64,000 bases of DNA from the NCBI GenBank assembly GCA_023132895.1, contig JAGLXL010000001.1:124001-188000 (forward strand). Direction: 5' to 3'. Under the pieces are notes generated by a model. It was not told where the DNA came from. It ran no database searches and worked only from the letters and a program-made list of their open reading frames with translations. Below, piece after piece: positions 32,216 to 41,142 of this stretch; position 1 is the stretch's first letter; each line of letters opens with the position of its first letter. This stretch comes from Nanobdellota archaeon. Its GTDB lineage: Archaea; Nanobdellota; Nanobdellia; Woesearchaeales; JAGLXL01. The translations under genes were made by a program, and so were the position numbers.

Positions 32216-33141
32216 TTTTTTTCAAGGTACTCTAATAAAATATTTTTTTCAAGCTGGTTAAGGCGAAACTTTAAAAGATGATCTTTGATTTTTTCCTTGG
32301 GGATTTTTTCCCGGAGCATTTTATTGGCATTATGATAGGTATTAAGAAGATCAAAAAGATTAGTGGCGCCTTGTAAAAAATAATTAAAGGTCAAATCTTG
32401 ATTTCGGGAAAAAACAGGATTCATATCAAGATCTTTAACTGAACGGCCAAGCCTTAAAATTTCAGGATAAACTTCAAGAAGGTGTTCTCTTTGGAAAAGA
32501 TAACCTGAAATATCTCTTTGTGTTTTTTTTGTTTCAAAATTAAAATGGTGTAAAACTCTTTCTATAAATTTTAATCTTTCTGGAGAAAATGGATTACCTG
32601 AATCAACATGAAAAAAATAAAGAAAATTGCCAGCATCTTCGCCGTTGTATAAGACAGCTGAGTATTGTTTATGTTTGCCAGCATCAAAAGCAGTGCATAA
32701 AGGGTTGCTTGGTTTGACAAAGATGAAAGTTCCTTCCTTGGTGTTGAGATTAACATGGTCAAAATAATTTAAAAGTATGTCCAAGGTTGGGGAAATTCCG
32801 TAAGGATCAAGATTTTTTTTATCAGGATCAACTAAAGCCAAGGTATAAATTTCATTTGTTTTGAGAATATTTAGTGATGGGTTTCCAATTAGACTTGATT
32901 TGAATTGAATAAAATGATGTTGGAGATTAAGGAAAAAATTAAGATAATATTTTATTTTTTCCTGGGCTTGTTCTTTGGTTTTTTCAAAAGATTGGATTTG
33001 AAGGGGGGGATTTGAACTAATTATTTTAATTTGATTAAGAGAATCAACTATTTCAACTAAGGTTTGATCACCAGGAGAAAGGCTATTTAGTTGATGATGA
33101 TATTGACTAAGTCTTTTGATCACATCAATTTCTGATGGCAT
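32212..33141 (-). CDS. Hypothetical protein, 309 aa (paralogous domain)
   Basis: Soluble mixed protein of unknown family. The shared region (about 188-245: SPERLKFIERVLHHFNFET, SGYLFQREHLLEVYPEILRL, KDLDMN) aligns with the downstream 506-residue gene, suggesting an ancient tandem duplication with added N-terminal sequence in the larger one. It overlaps that gene by four bases. It lies next to rpoK but is separated by a promoter-like AT-rich gap. Confidence 0.6.
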   Translation of the reverse strand: MPSEIDVIKRLSQYHHQLNSLSPGDQTLVEIVDSLNQIKIISSNPPLQIQSFEKTKEQAQEKIKYYLNFFLNLQHHFIQFKSSLIGNPSLNILKTNEIYTLALVDPDKKNLDPYGISPTLDILLNYFDHVNLNTKEGTFIFVKPSNPLCTAFDAGKHKQYSAVLYNGEDAGNFLYFFHVDSGNPFSPERLKFIERVLHHFNFETKKTQRDISGYLFQREHLLEVYPEILRLGRSVKDLDMNPVFSRNQDLTFNYFLQGATNLFDLLNTYHNANKMLREKIPKEKIKDHLLKFRLNQLEKNILLEYLEKK

Positions 33142-33213
33142 TTTAAGAAAAATTAGAGTTGATGATATTTAAATCTTTCTATGTTATTAACTAAAAAGTA
33201 GTAAAAAAAGAAA

Positions 33214-33435
33214 TTATCTTTTAGATGGTAACGGACGCTTAACAGTGATAGGAATGACTCCTTCGTCATATTCCAAACGCGCAATCTCCAAAGGGCTGAA
33301 TTTAATCCTTTCCAGGTCTTCTTCTGAAAGTTTAACTAAGAAAGGTGCGCCCATGGCTATCTGCAAAGCACGAGAGCCAATCATTCTGGCTTTTTCGTAC
33401 TTGGAATAGTTGATTTTTTCTGGTTCTGTAGCCAT
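33214..33435 (-). CDS. rpoK: DNA-directed RNA polymerase subunit K (Rpo6)
   Basis: A 73-residue archaeal/eukaryotic RNA polymerase assembly subunit (omega/RPB6 family). The core [20 protein letters not shown] and C-terminal [20 protein letters not shown] are diagnostic. It is short, lacking the acidic N-terminal tail of eukaryotic RPB6. It closes the exosome superoperon, ten bases after the Rrp42 stop. Confidence 0.95.
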   Translation of the reverse strand: MATEPEKINYSKYEKARMIGSRALQIAMGAPFLVKLSEEDLERIKFSPLEIARLEYDEGVIPITVKRPLPSKR

Positions 33436-33444
33436 TTTCCGTGT

Positions 33445-34218
33445 TTATAGCTTCTCCCTTAAAAATTTTCCCTTTTCTAAGGCGATTTTAACCATTTCGT
33501 CAACTTCAGCAATAGTCAGTGGTTCATCGCCGCCTTTTTGTAAAGCAGAAACAGTGCCGTCTGGTGTAGTAGCGACAGTCAAACGAGCGTCAATAGCTTT
33601 TTCTTCCTGCAAAGTTGGATCGACCAAAAACTTATCGCCAATTTTAATGATGGTGACAGGAAGCGGTTCCTGAGACAAAGCCAGTTTTTTAGTGGTCCTG
33701 GTCTTGTAGTCAATCTCGTCATTTTCATATTTAGGGAATTTAGCATCTTTAAGAGCAGCTAGAGCAGCTAAGCCAGCAGCGTCAAAGAGATTTCCTGCAG
33801 CATTGATCGGACAGATGTCAATACTGACTGTCCAGGCTTTTTCACCTTTTTCAATGCACAAGTTCTTGATGTCAATAGCTTTAGCTTCCCGAATACCCCG
33901 GTCAATGACACGAGACAGTTCAATAGCATTAATGCTTGGCGGGCCAGTTTCAAATTTTGGATTTGACAAAGGCAAGAGTTCGACATTGACCATGATACCA
34001 CCTTGGTCAGGAGTATCTGGATATGGTTTTTCAATGCTTAACTTAATGCCAGCAGTGACAACTGTTTCTCCAATCTGAACTTTAGCTGAGCCTTCAGCTG
34101 TTTTGGCAATGCCATATTCAACTTTGACTGGCTCGCGGTACTGATCGAGTTTTCTGCCATCTAAGCGTTTGTCTTGCTTAAGCAATTGCTGAACGTGAGC
34201 TTTGATTTCTTTATCCAT
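33445..34218 (-). CDS. rrp42: Exosome core subunit Rrp42
   Basis: An RNase PH-like subunit without its own catalytic residues, which pairs with Rrp41 to form the hexameric ring of the archaeal RNA-degrading exosome. Signatures: DKRLDGRKLDQYREPVKVEY, GSAKVQIGETVVTAGIKL, PDQGGIMVNVELLPLSNPKF and DLFDAAGLAALAALKDAKF-like helix. It starts inside the end of the Rrp41 gene. The ATG chosen follows GGGAGATG. Last exosome gene before rpoK. Confidence 0.95.
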   Translation of the reverse strand: MDKEIKAHVQQLLKQDKRLDGRKLDQYREPVKVEYGIAKTAEGSAKVQIGETVVTAGIKLSIEKPYPDTPDQGGIMVNVELLPLSNPKFETGPPSINAIELSRVIDRGIREAKAIDIKNLCIEKGEKAWTVSIDICPINAAGNLFDAAGLAALAALKDAKFPKYENDEIDYKTRTTKKLALSQEPLPVTIIKIGDKFLVDPTLQEEKAIDARLTVATTPDGTVSALQKGGDEPLTIAEVDEMVKIALEKGKFLREKL

Positions 34219-34966
34219 TTTTATCATCTCCCTTAGAGATACCAGAAACCTTTGGTTTCTCAGTACCCTGTGCGAATCTATCTTTCAATGCTTTTTTCTG
34301 CACTTCGTAAATTTGAGCTGTGATTTTCTTGGCTAGTTCCAAAGCTTTGATAAGTTCTTCCCGAGTCATCTCACCATCCATCTGAAGAAGTGAAATTTCC
34401 TGGGTATTGTGAAGCATAGCCACTGGAATATCAGCAACCGGGCCGTCTTCATAAGCTTCTTCCTGGTAATCCAAGTCAACGACTAATTTGTCGTCAACTT
34501 TGCCAATAGCAACAGCACTGACCATGTCTTTCATGGTGATACCAGCGTCTGCCAAAGCAATGGCAGCGGCGCAAATTGCAGCACATCTTGAACCAGCGTC
34601 TGTTTCTGTTAATTCAACAAAAACATCAACAACGGCATTGGGCCATTCAGACAAGTCAACAATTGGCTCGAGTGATTTTTGCATGACCATTGAGATTTCT
34701 TTGGAACGCCTACTGGCTCCAGGTCTGACTCGATCACCCATACCTGAGAAAGGCATCATGTTGTAAAAACATCTTAAAAGGCCTTTTTTAGGATTTTTCA
34801 AGAATCTTGGAAATAAGTCCCGAGGACCATAAACAGCTGCATAAGCAGTTGTTTTGCCGATTCTAAAAAAAGCTGAACCATCTGCATTAGGAATATTACC
34901 GGCTTTAGCTTCGATTGGTCTGGTTTCTTCCCAATCTCTTCCATCTAGTCGTTTTTTGTAAGTCAT
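34211..34966 (-). CDS. rrp41: Exosome catalytic subunit Rrp41
   Basis: Phosphorolytic 3'-5' exoribonuclease subunit of the exosome, RNase PH fold. Visible: KKRLDGRDWEETRPIEAKAG, GPRDLFPRF, MMPFSGMGDRVRPGASRRSK (RNA/phosphate site) and TETDAGSRCAAICAAAIALA with a catalytic-site acid. The last residues (GTEKPKVSGISKGDD) are encoded by a stem-loop of the paired-hairpin family (34238-34267), an unusual C-terminal extension. It overlaps Rrp4 by four bases upstream and Rrp42 downstream. Confidence 0.96.
   Translation of the reverse strand: MTYKKRLDGRDWEETRPIEAKAGNIPNADGSAFFRIGKTTAYAAVYGPRDLFPRFLKNPKKGLLRCFYNMMPFSGMGDRVRPGASRRSKEISMVMQKSLEPIVDLSEWPNAVVDVFVELTETDAGSRCAAICAAAIALADAGITMKDMVSAVAIGKVDDKLVVDLDYQEEAYEDGPVADIPVAMLHNTQEISLLQMDGEMTREELIKALELAKKITAQIYEVQKKALKDRFAQGTEKPKVSGISKGDDKNG
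34238..34267. repeat. Stem-loop family member inside Rrp41 C-terminus
   Basis: GATAC, CA, GAAACC, TTT, GGTTTC, TCA, GTACC: the same plan as the other members. Pairing of the outer stem is best on the mRNA strand, where a G-U wobble replaces a mismatch. Confidence 0.6.
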
Positions 34967-35661
34967 TTTTTTCCACCCATTAATTTGTCTAAGAATTTTT
35001 CTATGACATCAGTCAAGCCACCCAAATGAGCTTCCTGCTCTATTTTTCTGACGGCTTTTTCTGCAATTAATTCATTGTCAAAGTTTTCTGAGCTTATCCA
35101 AACTAAGCCGTTTTGTCCAACAACAATATTACAATTGGTCTTTTTCTTGATTAAGGAAACCATACTGCCTTCTTTGCCTATAATTCTGGGAACTTTTTGC
35201 GGATTGATTTTAATAATCCGGCCTCCTCTAAGCTTGTTAAGGCCTGGTTCTTTCATAGTTAAGTCAACTAACCTTTGAGAAGTAACGTTGACAACTTTGG
35301 CTCTGAGATAATCTCCAATATCAAAATATTTAGTCAAGTCATCTCCTTTTTTGATGAAGCTGCTGGTTGCATCACGCATGCTTATAAAAGCTGAATAAGC
35401 TGTGTTGATATTAACAATCCAACCATTCATGGTGATGTCTGTAACTTTGGCAATGATTTTATCTCCGAATTTAGGAAGATAACGCCCTGATAAAGGGACT
35501 AGTTTGATAGCCCGGCCTGAGATATTGACAAGGCCTAATCTTTTAGCTATAATTTTGTCGTTTAATCGATAAGTTCCGGTGCCGGGCAGGTAGTCCATAC
35601 CTTCAGCCAGGGCTTCTCCTGGAACAACGATTTCTTTTTCTTTAATTAATAATTTACTCAT
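34963..35661 (-). CDS. rrp4: Exosome cap subunit Rrp4
   Basis: RNA-binding cap protein of the archaeal exosome. An N-terminal domain (VVPGEALAEGMDYLPGTGTY) is followed by an S1 domain (about 63-130, GDKIIAKVTDITMNGWIVNI) and a KH domain with GGRIIKINPQKVPRIIGKEG at about 143-162. It sits between SBDS and Rrp41, the conserved archaeal order. Confidence 0.96.
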   Translation of the reverse strand: MSKLLIKEKEIVVPGEALAEGMDYLPGTGTYRLNDKIIAKRLGLVNISGRAIKLVPLSGRYLPKFGDKIIAKVTDITMNGWIVNINTAYSAFISMRDATSSFIKKGDDLTKYFDIGDYLRAKVVNVTSQRLVDLTMKEPGLNKLRGGRIIKINPQKVPRIIGKEGSMVSLIKKKTNCNIVVGQNGLVWISSENFDNELIAEKAVRKIEQEAHLGGLTDVIEKFLDKLMGGKK

Positions 35662-35667
35662 TTTTAT

Positions 35668-36384
35668 TCACTCCTTCATAACTTCTGCAGTCATCTGACC
35701 GTGAGTTATGGAATTAAGTTTATCATAAAGTTCTGTTTCCAATCCGCCGGGAATTTCTACTAAAGCCTCCCAGCTGCCGTCATTTTTCCATTCTTCTTTG
35801 AGAATAGTGCCAATATTTTTGACAGTTGAATAACATTTAGCTGCTGATTCAGCAGGAATATTCAACTTGATATTCTTTTTTTCAAAGCTGATGGGTAAAA
35901 TAGGTTTGAGTTTGTCTAGGATTTCCTGGACTTGATCTTCTGGTTTTTTGTGTTCGTCAATCTTGACTTTGGCTTCTTCCATAGCTGCTTCAATTCTTTG
36001 AAGAGTATGCGGTGCTTTGGTTCTAGGGTCAACACCATATTTTTGGATTAAAGTTATAATTTGCTTATGTTTTTGTTCTCTTAGTTTTTTTCTGTATTCG
36101 GCTGTTAACTGGATTTCGCCTTCTTTGATAATGATTTCAGCAATCTGATAAGCGTCTGTTTTATTGAAGACTGCTTTCAAACGATTTTCAGGAGCAATTG
36201 AACCTTTTTGGACATCAGTGAAAATCTTGTCAGAATGGACGATTTCTCTGATGTTGATTTTTTCGCCGTGTTTGAATTTGATGGCAAGTTCTGGTTCAAC
36301 TGCAATCTCAAAACGTTCGCCGCCTTTTTTGAAAATAGCTAAGTTAAGATGCACTCGTTCCTTGCTGCCGAAATCCATATCCAT
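35668..36384 (-). CDS. Ribosome maturation protein SBDS
   Basis: A 238-residue orthologue of the Shwachman-Bodian-Diamond protein, which helps release anti-association factor from the large ribosomal subunit. It has the three-domain layout: N-terminal FYSH-like domain (HLNLAIFKKGGERFEIAVEP), a central helical domain (KKLREQKHKQIITLIQKYGV, DPRTKAPHTLQRIEAAMEEA) and a ferredoxin-like C-terminus (GSWEALVEIPGGLETELYDK). Its neighbours are PsmA and Rrp4. Confidence 0.95.
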   Translation of the reverse strand: MDMDFGSKERVHLNLAIFKKGGERFEIAVEPELAIKFKHGEKINIREIVHSDKIFTDVQKGSIAPENRLKAVFNKTDAYQIAEIIIKEGEIQLTAEYRKKLREQKHKQIITLIQKYGVDPRTKAPHTLQRIEAAMEEAKVKIDEHKKPEDQVQEILDKLKPILPISFEKKNIKLNIPAESAAKCYSTVKNIGTILKEEWKNDGSWEALVEIPGGLETELYDKLNSITHGQMTAEVMKE

Positions 36385-36396
36385 TTTAGTTTACCT

Positions 36397-36419
36397 CAAA
36401 CTTTTTCAAAAAAAGTTTG
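36397..36419. terminator. Hairpin between psmA and SBDS genes
   Basis: CAAACTTTTTC and AAAAAAGTTTG form an almost perfect stem with a minimal loop in the 65-bp gap between the two genes. It may attenuate or process the transcript, or be a relic of the hairpin family. Confidence 0.4.
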
Positions 36420-36449
36420 ACAAAAAATTTTAGTTCAGCATTATCCATC

Positions 36450-37172
36450 TTATTTCACCTTGTTCAAGACATTTTTAAGAGTGTCTTTGGCTACTTTTTT
36501 CATTTTCTTGTCTTGAATGGTGATGTAAGCAATATCTAATCTTTCCAAGCTAAATTCTGGTCCAAGGAATTCTTTTAATGACTGGATTGAGAGGGCAATG
36601 CCTTCTTCAATATTCATGGTGGGCTTGTATTTTTTCTGGAGCAGTTTTTCTATTTCTGGCTCACCTTCGCCAATAACTGCTGCTTTGTAGCGGAAGAAGA
36701 TTCCAGTTGGATCAGTCATGAATAATTTTGGCCCGCCGTCATTGTCAACTCCTCCAATTAGCAATGAAACACCAAAGGGTCTTAAACCTGCGCTCTGAGT
36801 GCAGATTTGTTTTAAGGAAGTGATATCTTTGACAATATCTAAAATATCAATAGCAGTGTCATAAGTGACTTTGTGCTGCTGAGCTTTGACTTGAGCTCTT
36901 TCAATCAAGACACGAGCATCAGAAATAATACCAGAGGCAGTAGCAGCAATGTGTTCATCAATCTTGAACATCTTTTCAATAGCTTCTGGAACAACTAATT
37001 TGCCGACAATTCTTTTATCAGCAACTAAAACAACACCGTCTTTGCAGACAACACCGATAGCTGTTGAGCCTTGTCTAACGGTTTTTTTAGCATATTCAAC
37101 TTGTAAGAGTCTCCCATCTGGAGAAAACATAGTAATCGAACGGTCGTAGCCCATTTTTTGTTGTATTTTCAT
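36450..37172 (-). CDS. psmA: Proteasome alpha subunit
   Basis: Forms the outer rings of the 20S proteasome and gates substrate entry. Signatures: MGYDRSITMFSPDGRLLQVE (the alpha-subunit N-terminal gate helix), YAKKTVRQGSTAIGVVCKDG and a typical AASGIISDARVLIERAQVKA block. I chose the ATG giving MKIQQKMGYD, seven bases after GAGGTG. A GTG four codons earlier overlaps the Pop5 stop. No beta subunit is in the window. Confidence 0.95.
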   Translation of the reverse strand: MKIQQKMGYDRSITMFSPDGRLLQVEYAKKTVRQGSTAIGVVCKDGVVLVADKRIVGKLVVPEAIEKMFKIDEHIAATASGIISDARVLIERAQVKAQQHKVTYDTAIDILDIVKDITSLKQICTQSAGLRPFGVSLLIGGVDNDGGPKLFMTDPTGIFFRYKAAVIGEGEPEIEKLLQKKYKPTMNIEEGIALSIQSLKEFLGPEFSLERLDIAYITIQDKKMKKVAKDTLKNVLNKVK

Positions 37173-37180
37173 TTTTTGAT

Positions 37181-37501
37181 TCACCTCAAATATTTAATTT
37201 CAGCTTTTTTTAAAATGCCACTGGTTCCTAAGGAACGAACAATGGTTTTTTTGTTGATTAATGTAAAACAAGCCTTTAGATGATTAGTAAATTTATGATT
37301 AATCCTGATCAAACCTTTGTTATTATTGTATTTTTCTTTTAAGATCTGCATACCGGCTTTAGAAGTGCCTAACAAACCAATGTATTTGAAGAGAGCTTCT
37401 TCTATTAGTTTTTTGACTTGATTGAAGCTTAATCTCTCTTTTGAAACAACTTCAAAAGCCACATAACGTTTTTTTTCTTTTAAACTTGGTAATAAAGGCA
37501 T
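37181..37501 (-). CDS. rnp2: RNase P protein component Pop5 (Rnp2)
   Basis: A 106-residue RNase P subunit acting in tRNA 5' maturation. The pattern KKRYVAFEVVSKERLSFNQV, EALFKYIGLLGTSKAGMQIL and KKTIVRSLGTSGILKKAEIKY is typical. It is the first gene of the superoperon; the promoter lies in 37502-37600. Confidence 0.9.
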   Translation of the reverse strand: MPLLPSLKEKKRYVAFEVVSKERLSFNQVKKLIEEALFKYIGLLGTSKAGMQILKEKYNNNKGLIRINHKFTNHLKACFTLINKKTIVRSLGTSGILKKAEIKYLR

Positions 37502-37622
37502 TTTCTATATGGAGAAGTGGTTTTTGCCCTTTTTTTATCTTTTCTTCTCTCTCTGGGCATAAAAATGAATGGGGAGTTTATAAAGTTTACGTTTTTGAAA
37601 AGAAATAAAGAAAAAAGTTATT

Positions 37623-39152
37623 TTAAGATAGTTTCAATGCGTACAAATCTTGATCATTATTTTTAGTAGTTATCCAGACAGCATAATCACGGCCTAACTT
37701 TCCATCTCCTTGATTTGCAGAACTGATGGTGATCCTTCTTTCTATGTTTCTATCAATATCATAAAAATAGATATCTCCATTATTATTTCGGTAATCAGTC
37801 CAGATAATTTGATTATCCTGGAATGAAATTGTAGAAAAACCAGGTCCAGATTCATAATCTTCTATTGGCAGTTTAGATTCTTTATCTGCTGGGATATCAT
37901 AGAGATAGATCCATCTCTCACCTTCAGCAGCACCTCTCCCATCAACCCATGCAACCGTGTCTTTGTAGAGTACTGGGAAAGCTTGTCTTTCTTCGGCTGA
38001 AGTAATCTTCTTCTTTTGTTTATCTTTGATATTAAACAAATAAACATTTCCTTCGTCTTCGTAAGCAATATTGTCTTTGAAGATATCAAAATCCAAATAT
38101 TTGTTGCGTTCGATATCAGTGAGTAATTGAGTGTCTTTTGAATCGATATGGTAATGATACAAACCATAAGGTTTGTCTCTGTCTTCATATTTTTCGTTAT
38201 ATTTTTCCCAGATTACATTATTCCCATGAATATTTGGTGACAAATAATATGTTTTCAGTTCGGCATTTGCCAATACAGTGATTTTTTGATTTGGAATACT
38301 ATACAATGAAACTGTTGGCCAGTCTGAGTTTGAACCTGAAATAGCTTGTCGGCCAGTAAAAACAACATTATTACCGTCAATTTTAGGAAAATCTCCTTTG
38401 CCAATCTTAGTTTGTTTTTGAGTTTTTAAGTTGTAAACAAAGATATCTGGAGATGAACCATAAGAACCGCTTGCCTCAAAGGCGATATAATCTCCAGAAA
38501 TGTCAAATCTTTTAACTTCCAGACCTGATGTTAATTGAATGCTTCCTTCATTAGAACAATCGTTGGGGCAGTTATCATCATTTTCTTTTGTTTCGCAAAT
38601 GTCGTTTCCGCATTTACCTTGGGCAGGTGTCTCAAACACTACTTCATTTGAAGATTTTAATTTATTAGATTTTTTATATCTCCTGATGGATTTTGATATC
38701 TTCCAGGTATCTGACATGGATGTACCAGCAACTAAAAAAACTATTTTTTGGCCGTTTTTGAAGGTTTTTATGACAGATTCTCCTGATCTAAATTTCCAGT
38801 CATGGCAATTGTATCCTGCTTCATCGGTGATTTTTTCTGAAATTTGATTAGCACAAGGTCCACCCACTAAAATTAAATGTTGATTTTGTAAATTGTTGAC
38901 TTCGCTAGCTTTTTTAATATAAGGAGCTCTACCTTTATCTTCATCAATAATTTTAAAAATGTCTGAAATCATCAAAGCACCGAGGTTATCTTGTTCAGCA
39001 GCGTTATCTCCATAAACTATAAAGATATCATCATAAGAATCAATTGAATCAACTATATTGCTTAAAGCATCGGCAACAGAAGATTCGTCGGCAGCATAAG
39101 CAAAAGTACTTAAAACTAATATCAAGGATAATAATAAAATAATTTTCTTCAT
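37623..39152 (-). CDS. Secreted S-layer-domain and TolB-like beta-propeller protein
   Basis: About 509 residues. The signal peptide (KKIILLLSLILVLSTFAYAA) is followed by a domain with DNLGALMISDIFKIIDED and HLILVGGPCAN, a pattern common in DPANN S-layer-type proteins. Next is the cysteine motif CGNDICETKENDDNCPNDC, then six or so YWTD/TolB-like blades (DISGDYIAFEASGSYGSSPD, VWVDGRG-like, WTDYRNNNGDIYFYD). It is probably surface-attached. The chosen ATG follows AAGGTGAT; another ATG three codons upstream lacks a site. Confidence 0.8.
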   Translation of the reverse strand: MKKIILLLSLILVLSTFAYAADESSVADALSNIVDSIDSYDDIFIVYGDNAAEQDNLGALMISDIFKIIDEDKGRAPYIKKASEVNNLQNQHLILVGGPCANQISEKITDEAGYNCHDWKFRSGESVIKTFKNGQKIVFLVAGTSMSDTWKISKSIRRYKKSNKLKSSNEVVFETPAQGKCGNDICETKENDDNCPNDCSNEGSIQLTSGLEVKRFDISGDYIAFEASGSYGSSPDIFVYNLKTQKQTKIGKGDFPKIDGNNVVFTGRQAISGSNSDWPTVSLYSIPNQKITVLANAELKTYYLSPNIHGNNVIWEKYNEKYEDRDKPYGLYHYHIDSKDTQLLTDIERNKYLDFDIFKDNIAYEDEGNVYLFNIKDKQKKKITSAEERQAFPVLYKDTVAWVDGRGAAEGERWIYLYDIPADKESKLPIEDYESGPGFSTISFQDNQIIWTDYRNNNGDIYFYDIDRNIERRITISSANQGDGKLGRDYAVWITTKNNDQDLYALKLS

Positions 39153-39233
39153 TAAAATCACCTTAAAAAATCAAGAATAGGACATTTATAAACTTTTCTT
39201 AGAAAAGAAATAAAGAAAAAAAAGAAATTAAAT

Positions 39234-39482
39234 TTATTTCACTAACTTCAAGAAATCTTCTCTAGTTATTTGGATTTCATTAATGATTCTTCTTAGCAAC
39301 CCTCGGCCTATTTTTCTTCCGGAATGGATTGGAACTACGGTTGCTCTACCGTCTGGATGTTTGAAATATTTATGACTGCCTTTTTGTCTGACTGCTTCAA
39401 AACCTAAATTGTTTAGAACACAGAAAAAGCGAAGCTTTTTGGTGTCCCAGAAATTTGAAACAAATTTCTCAGGATTTTGCAT
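39234..39482 (-). CDS. hicA: HicA-type mRNA interferase toxin
   Basis: The HicA double-stranded-RNA-binding-like fold is clear from residue 22 on: LNNLGFEAVRQKGSHKYFKH with the catalytic histidine in GSHKYF, then ATVVPIHSGRKIGRGLLRRI. The first 20 residues (QNPEKFVSNFWDTKKLRFF) are unlike HicA and are encoded by two palindromes (39418-39445 and 39444-39475) of the paired stem-loop family. The original start has therefore been replaced by repeat DNA. HicB is just upstream. Confidence 0.88.
   Translation of the reverse strand: MQNPEKFVSNFWDTKKLRFFCVLNNLGFEAVRQKGSHKYFKHPDGRATVVPIHSGRKIGRGLLRRIINEIQITREDFLKLVK
39418..39475. repeat. Paired stem-loop element inside hicA 5' end
   Basis: First hairpin: ACAC, AAAAAGC, GAA, GCTTTTT, GTGT. 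Second: GTCC, CA, GAAATTTG, AAA, CAAATTTC, TCA, GGAT. The two share the dinucleotide GT. Same plan as at 6993 and 41143. Confidence 0.7.
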
Positions 39483-39510
39483 AACTTTTCAGAAGACAGT
39501 AAAGGAAGTT

Positions 39511-39729
39511 TCATACTGTAATCTTAACTTGTTGCACGCCAACAAACTCTTCTTTAGGAATCTCTTTTTCTACTTCAAGGCATAATTCTATGGCTTCTTT
39601 AATGTTTTTTAAGAGCTCTTCAATTGTTTTTCCCTGACTATGACATCCTTTAAGAGAAGGAACACTACCTACATAATAGCCGTCTTCATCCCGTTCTATT
39701 AAAACAGTAAAATTATGAATTTTTTCCAT
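39511..39729 (-). CDS. hicB: HicB-type antitoxin
   Basis: A 72-residue partial RNase-H-fold antitoxin: NFTVLIERDEDGYYVGSVPS, LKGCHSQGKTIEELLKNIKE, AIELCLEVEKEIP. It lacks a separate DNA-binding domain, as in short archaeal HicB. The ATG follows AGGTG; a GTG three codons upstream is possible. It precedes hicA by 28 bp in one operon. Confidence 0.9.
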   Translation of the reverse strand: MEKIHNFTVLIERDEDGYYVGSVPSLKGCHSQGKTIEELLKNIKEAIELCLEVEKEIPKEEFVGVQQVKITV

Positions 39730-39813
39730 ATTATTCACCTTAGTGCTATATTAGGTTTCTAGTTTTATATATCTTTCGGTAATTTTAGAAAAAGAAAAGA
39801 AAAAAAAGAAATT

Positions 39814-40275
39814 TTATTCTGCTGCGCTTTCGGTGCAATAAACTTCTTCAAAAGCGTATCTTTCTCCTGCAGCAACAATTTGAAGAATGTTTTTCTTGCC
39901 TGCTTTTTGGACAATTGGCCAGTCAATACCATCACAAACAGTGCTTTCGCCTGGAGCTAAAGTAGTTTTTTCACAGCCTGGTTCTTTGTCAATACCAGCG
40001 TTCAAGTAGATTTTTGCGTTTTCTCCAATAACCCATTCTTCGTCACCAACATTAGTAACTGTAGCAATAATAGTATCTCCGACACAGGAAATGCTGCTTA
40101 AAGGCACTAACAAACCGGTTTTTTCTTGAACTGGCGGTTCTATGACTACTGGTGCTGGTGCTGGTTCTGGCTCAGGTACAGGAGCTGGTGCTGGTTCTGG
40201 TGCCGGTTCTTTTGGAGCACAAGCAACTAAAACTAGCAAGGCAATTGCCAACAAAGCAAATAATGCTTTTTTCAT
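39814..40275 (-). CDS. Lipoprotein with Pro/Glu/Ala-rich linker
   Basis: The N-terminus KKALFALLAIALLVLVAC ends in a lipobox with cysteine 19. A PAPEP repeat linker (about 22-45) follows, then a compact beta domain (SSISCVGDTIIATVTNVGDE) with cysteines at CEKTTLAPGESTVC, resembling archaeal CARDB-like or late-embryogenesis-type beta sandwiches. Surface-anchored. Family not certain. Confidence 0.7.
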   Translation of the reverse strand: MKKALFALLAIALLVLVACAPKEPAPEPAPAPVPEPEPAPAPVVIEPPVQEKTGLLVPLSSISCVGDTIIATVTNVGDEEWVIGENAKIYLNAGIDKEPGCEKTTLAPGESTVCDGIDWPIVQKAGKKNILQIVAAGERYAFEEVYCTESAAE

Positions 40276-40294
40276 TTTTTTAACCTCCTATTTG

Positions 40295-40349
40295 ATACGA
40301 AAAGGGATTAGTCCCTTTTGTATATACCAAAGGCTAACGCCTTTAGTAT
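40295..40349. repeat. Paired stem-loop element (family member)
   Basis: First hairpin ATAC, AAAAGGG, loop, CCCTTTT, GTAT (40295-40323). Second ATAC, CA, AAGGC, TAAC, GCCTT, TA, GTAT (40324-40349). It lies between two lipoprotein genes and overlaps the end of the upstream one. Confidence 0.65.
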
Positions 40350-41101
40350 ATTTTCACGCCTTCCGGAAGATTGACGTCTGAATCTTTGATAGCGTCAAAA
40401 GAAGCGCTAGTGAAAGTGTCGGATTCAATAACTTCGTCATCGTCACCAACAATGTCTCGTTGAAAAACAAAACCATAAAACGAACCAATGTAGAGCCGTT
40501 CTTTTTGATTGTCTGCATTGATAAATTGGATCAGAACAGTTTTTCGGCTGTCAATAACTTTAGAGCCGATTTTTTCTGCGCCAGTGACTCCTTTTAGTAA
40601 GTCTAAAGGCAGGACAACATCTTCATCTGTAAAACTAAGTGAATAAGCTTCATTGCGAAATTCTTTTGGACATTTAACTTCATCGACGTCTCCGCAATAA
40701 GCAGAAGCTGTTTTAGCAGCCCGGTCAATAAAGACCCGGTCATAATTTTCAGAAGGGTCATTGTATTTACTTGGCCTTGGTACAAATTTAACATATTTAT
40801 CACCCTTACCATAGAATTGTTGTGGCACAGGATCGCCAAGATTTTTAATGAATTCATATGATTTGATTCTTGAATGGGCAGCAAGCAAATCTTTGACTTC
40901 CTGAGTCATTGTTTTGGTTGGTGTTGGTGCTGGAGTTGGTTCTGGTGCTGGTTCATCTGATTGAGTGATAGTAATACCAGAATCGTCTTTGACTGTGGTA
41001 GAAACTGAAGTGGGTTTTTCAGTGGTTGTTTCAGGTGCTGCACAAGAAAACAAAAATAAGGTTAAAACGATTAGTCCGAATATTGCAATTTTTTTTACCA
41101 T
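40343..41101 (-). CDS. Lipoprotein, 252 aa
   Basis: Signal KKIAIFGLIVLTLFLFSC with lipobox cysteine 20, then a Thr/Glu/Pro-rich linker (PAPEPTPAPTPTKTMT) and an alpha/beta domain (YEFIKNLGDPVPQQFYGKGD, VFIDRAAKTASAYCGDVDEV). No family recognised. Surface-anchored. It probably shares an operon with the next lipoprotein, with the hairpin pair between. Confidence 0.65.
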   Translation of the reverse strand: MVKKIAIFGLIVLTLFLFSCAAPETTTEKPTSVSTTVKDDSGITITQSDEPAPEPTPAPTPTKTMTQEVKDLLAAHSRIKSYEFIKNLGDPVPQQFYGKGDKYVKFVPRPSKYNDPSENYDRVFIDRAAKTASAYCGDVDEVKCPKEFRNEAYSLSFTDEDVVLPLDLLKGVTGAEKIGSKVIDSRKTVLIQFINADNQKERLYIGSFYGFVFQRDIVGDDDEVIESDTFTSASFDAIKDSDVNLPEGVKIY

Positions 41102-41142
41102 GGTATTTCTGAATTAATACAAAATTATATTTAAATGTTATT

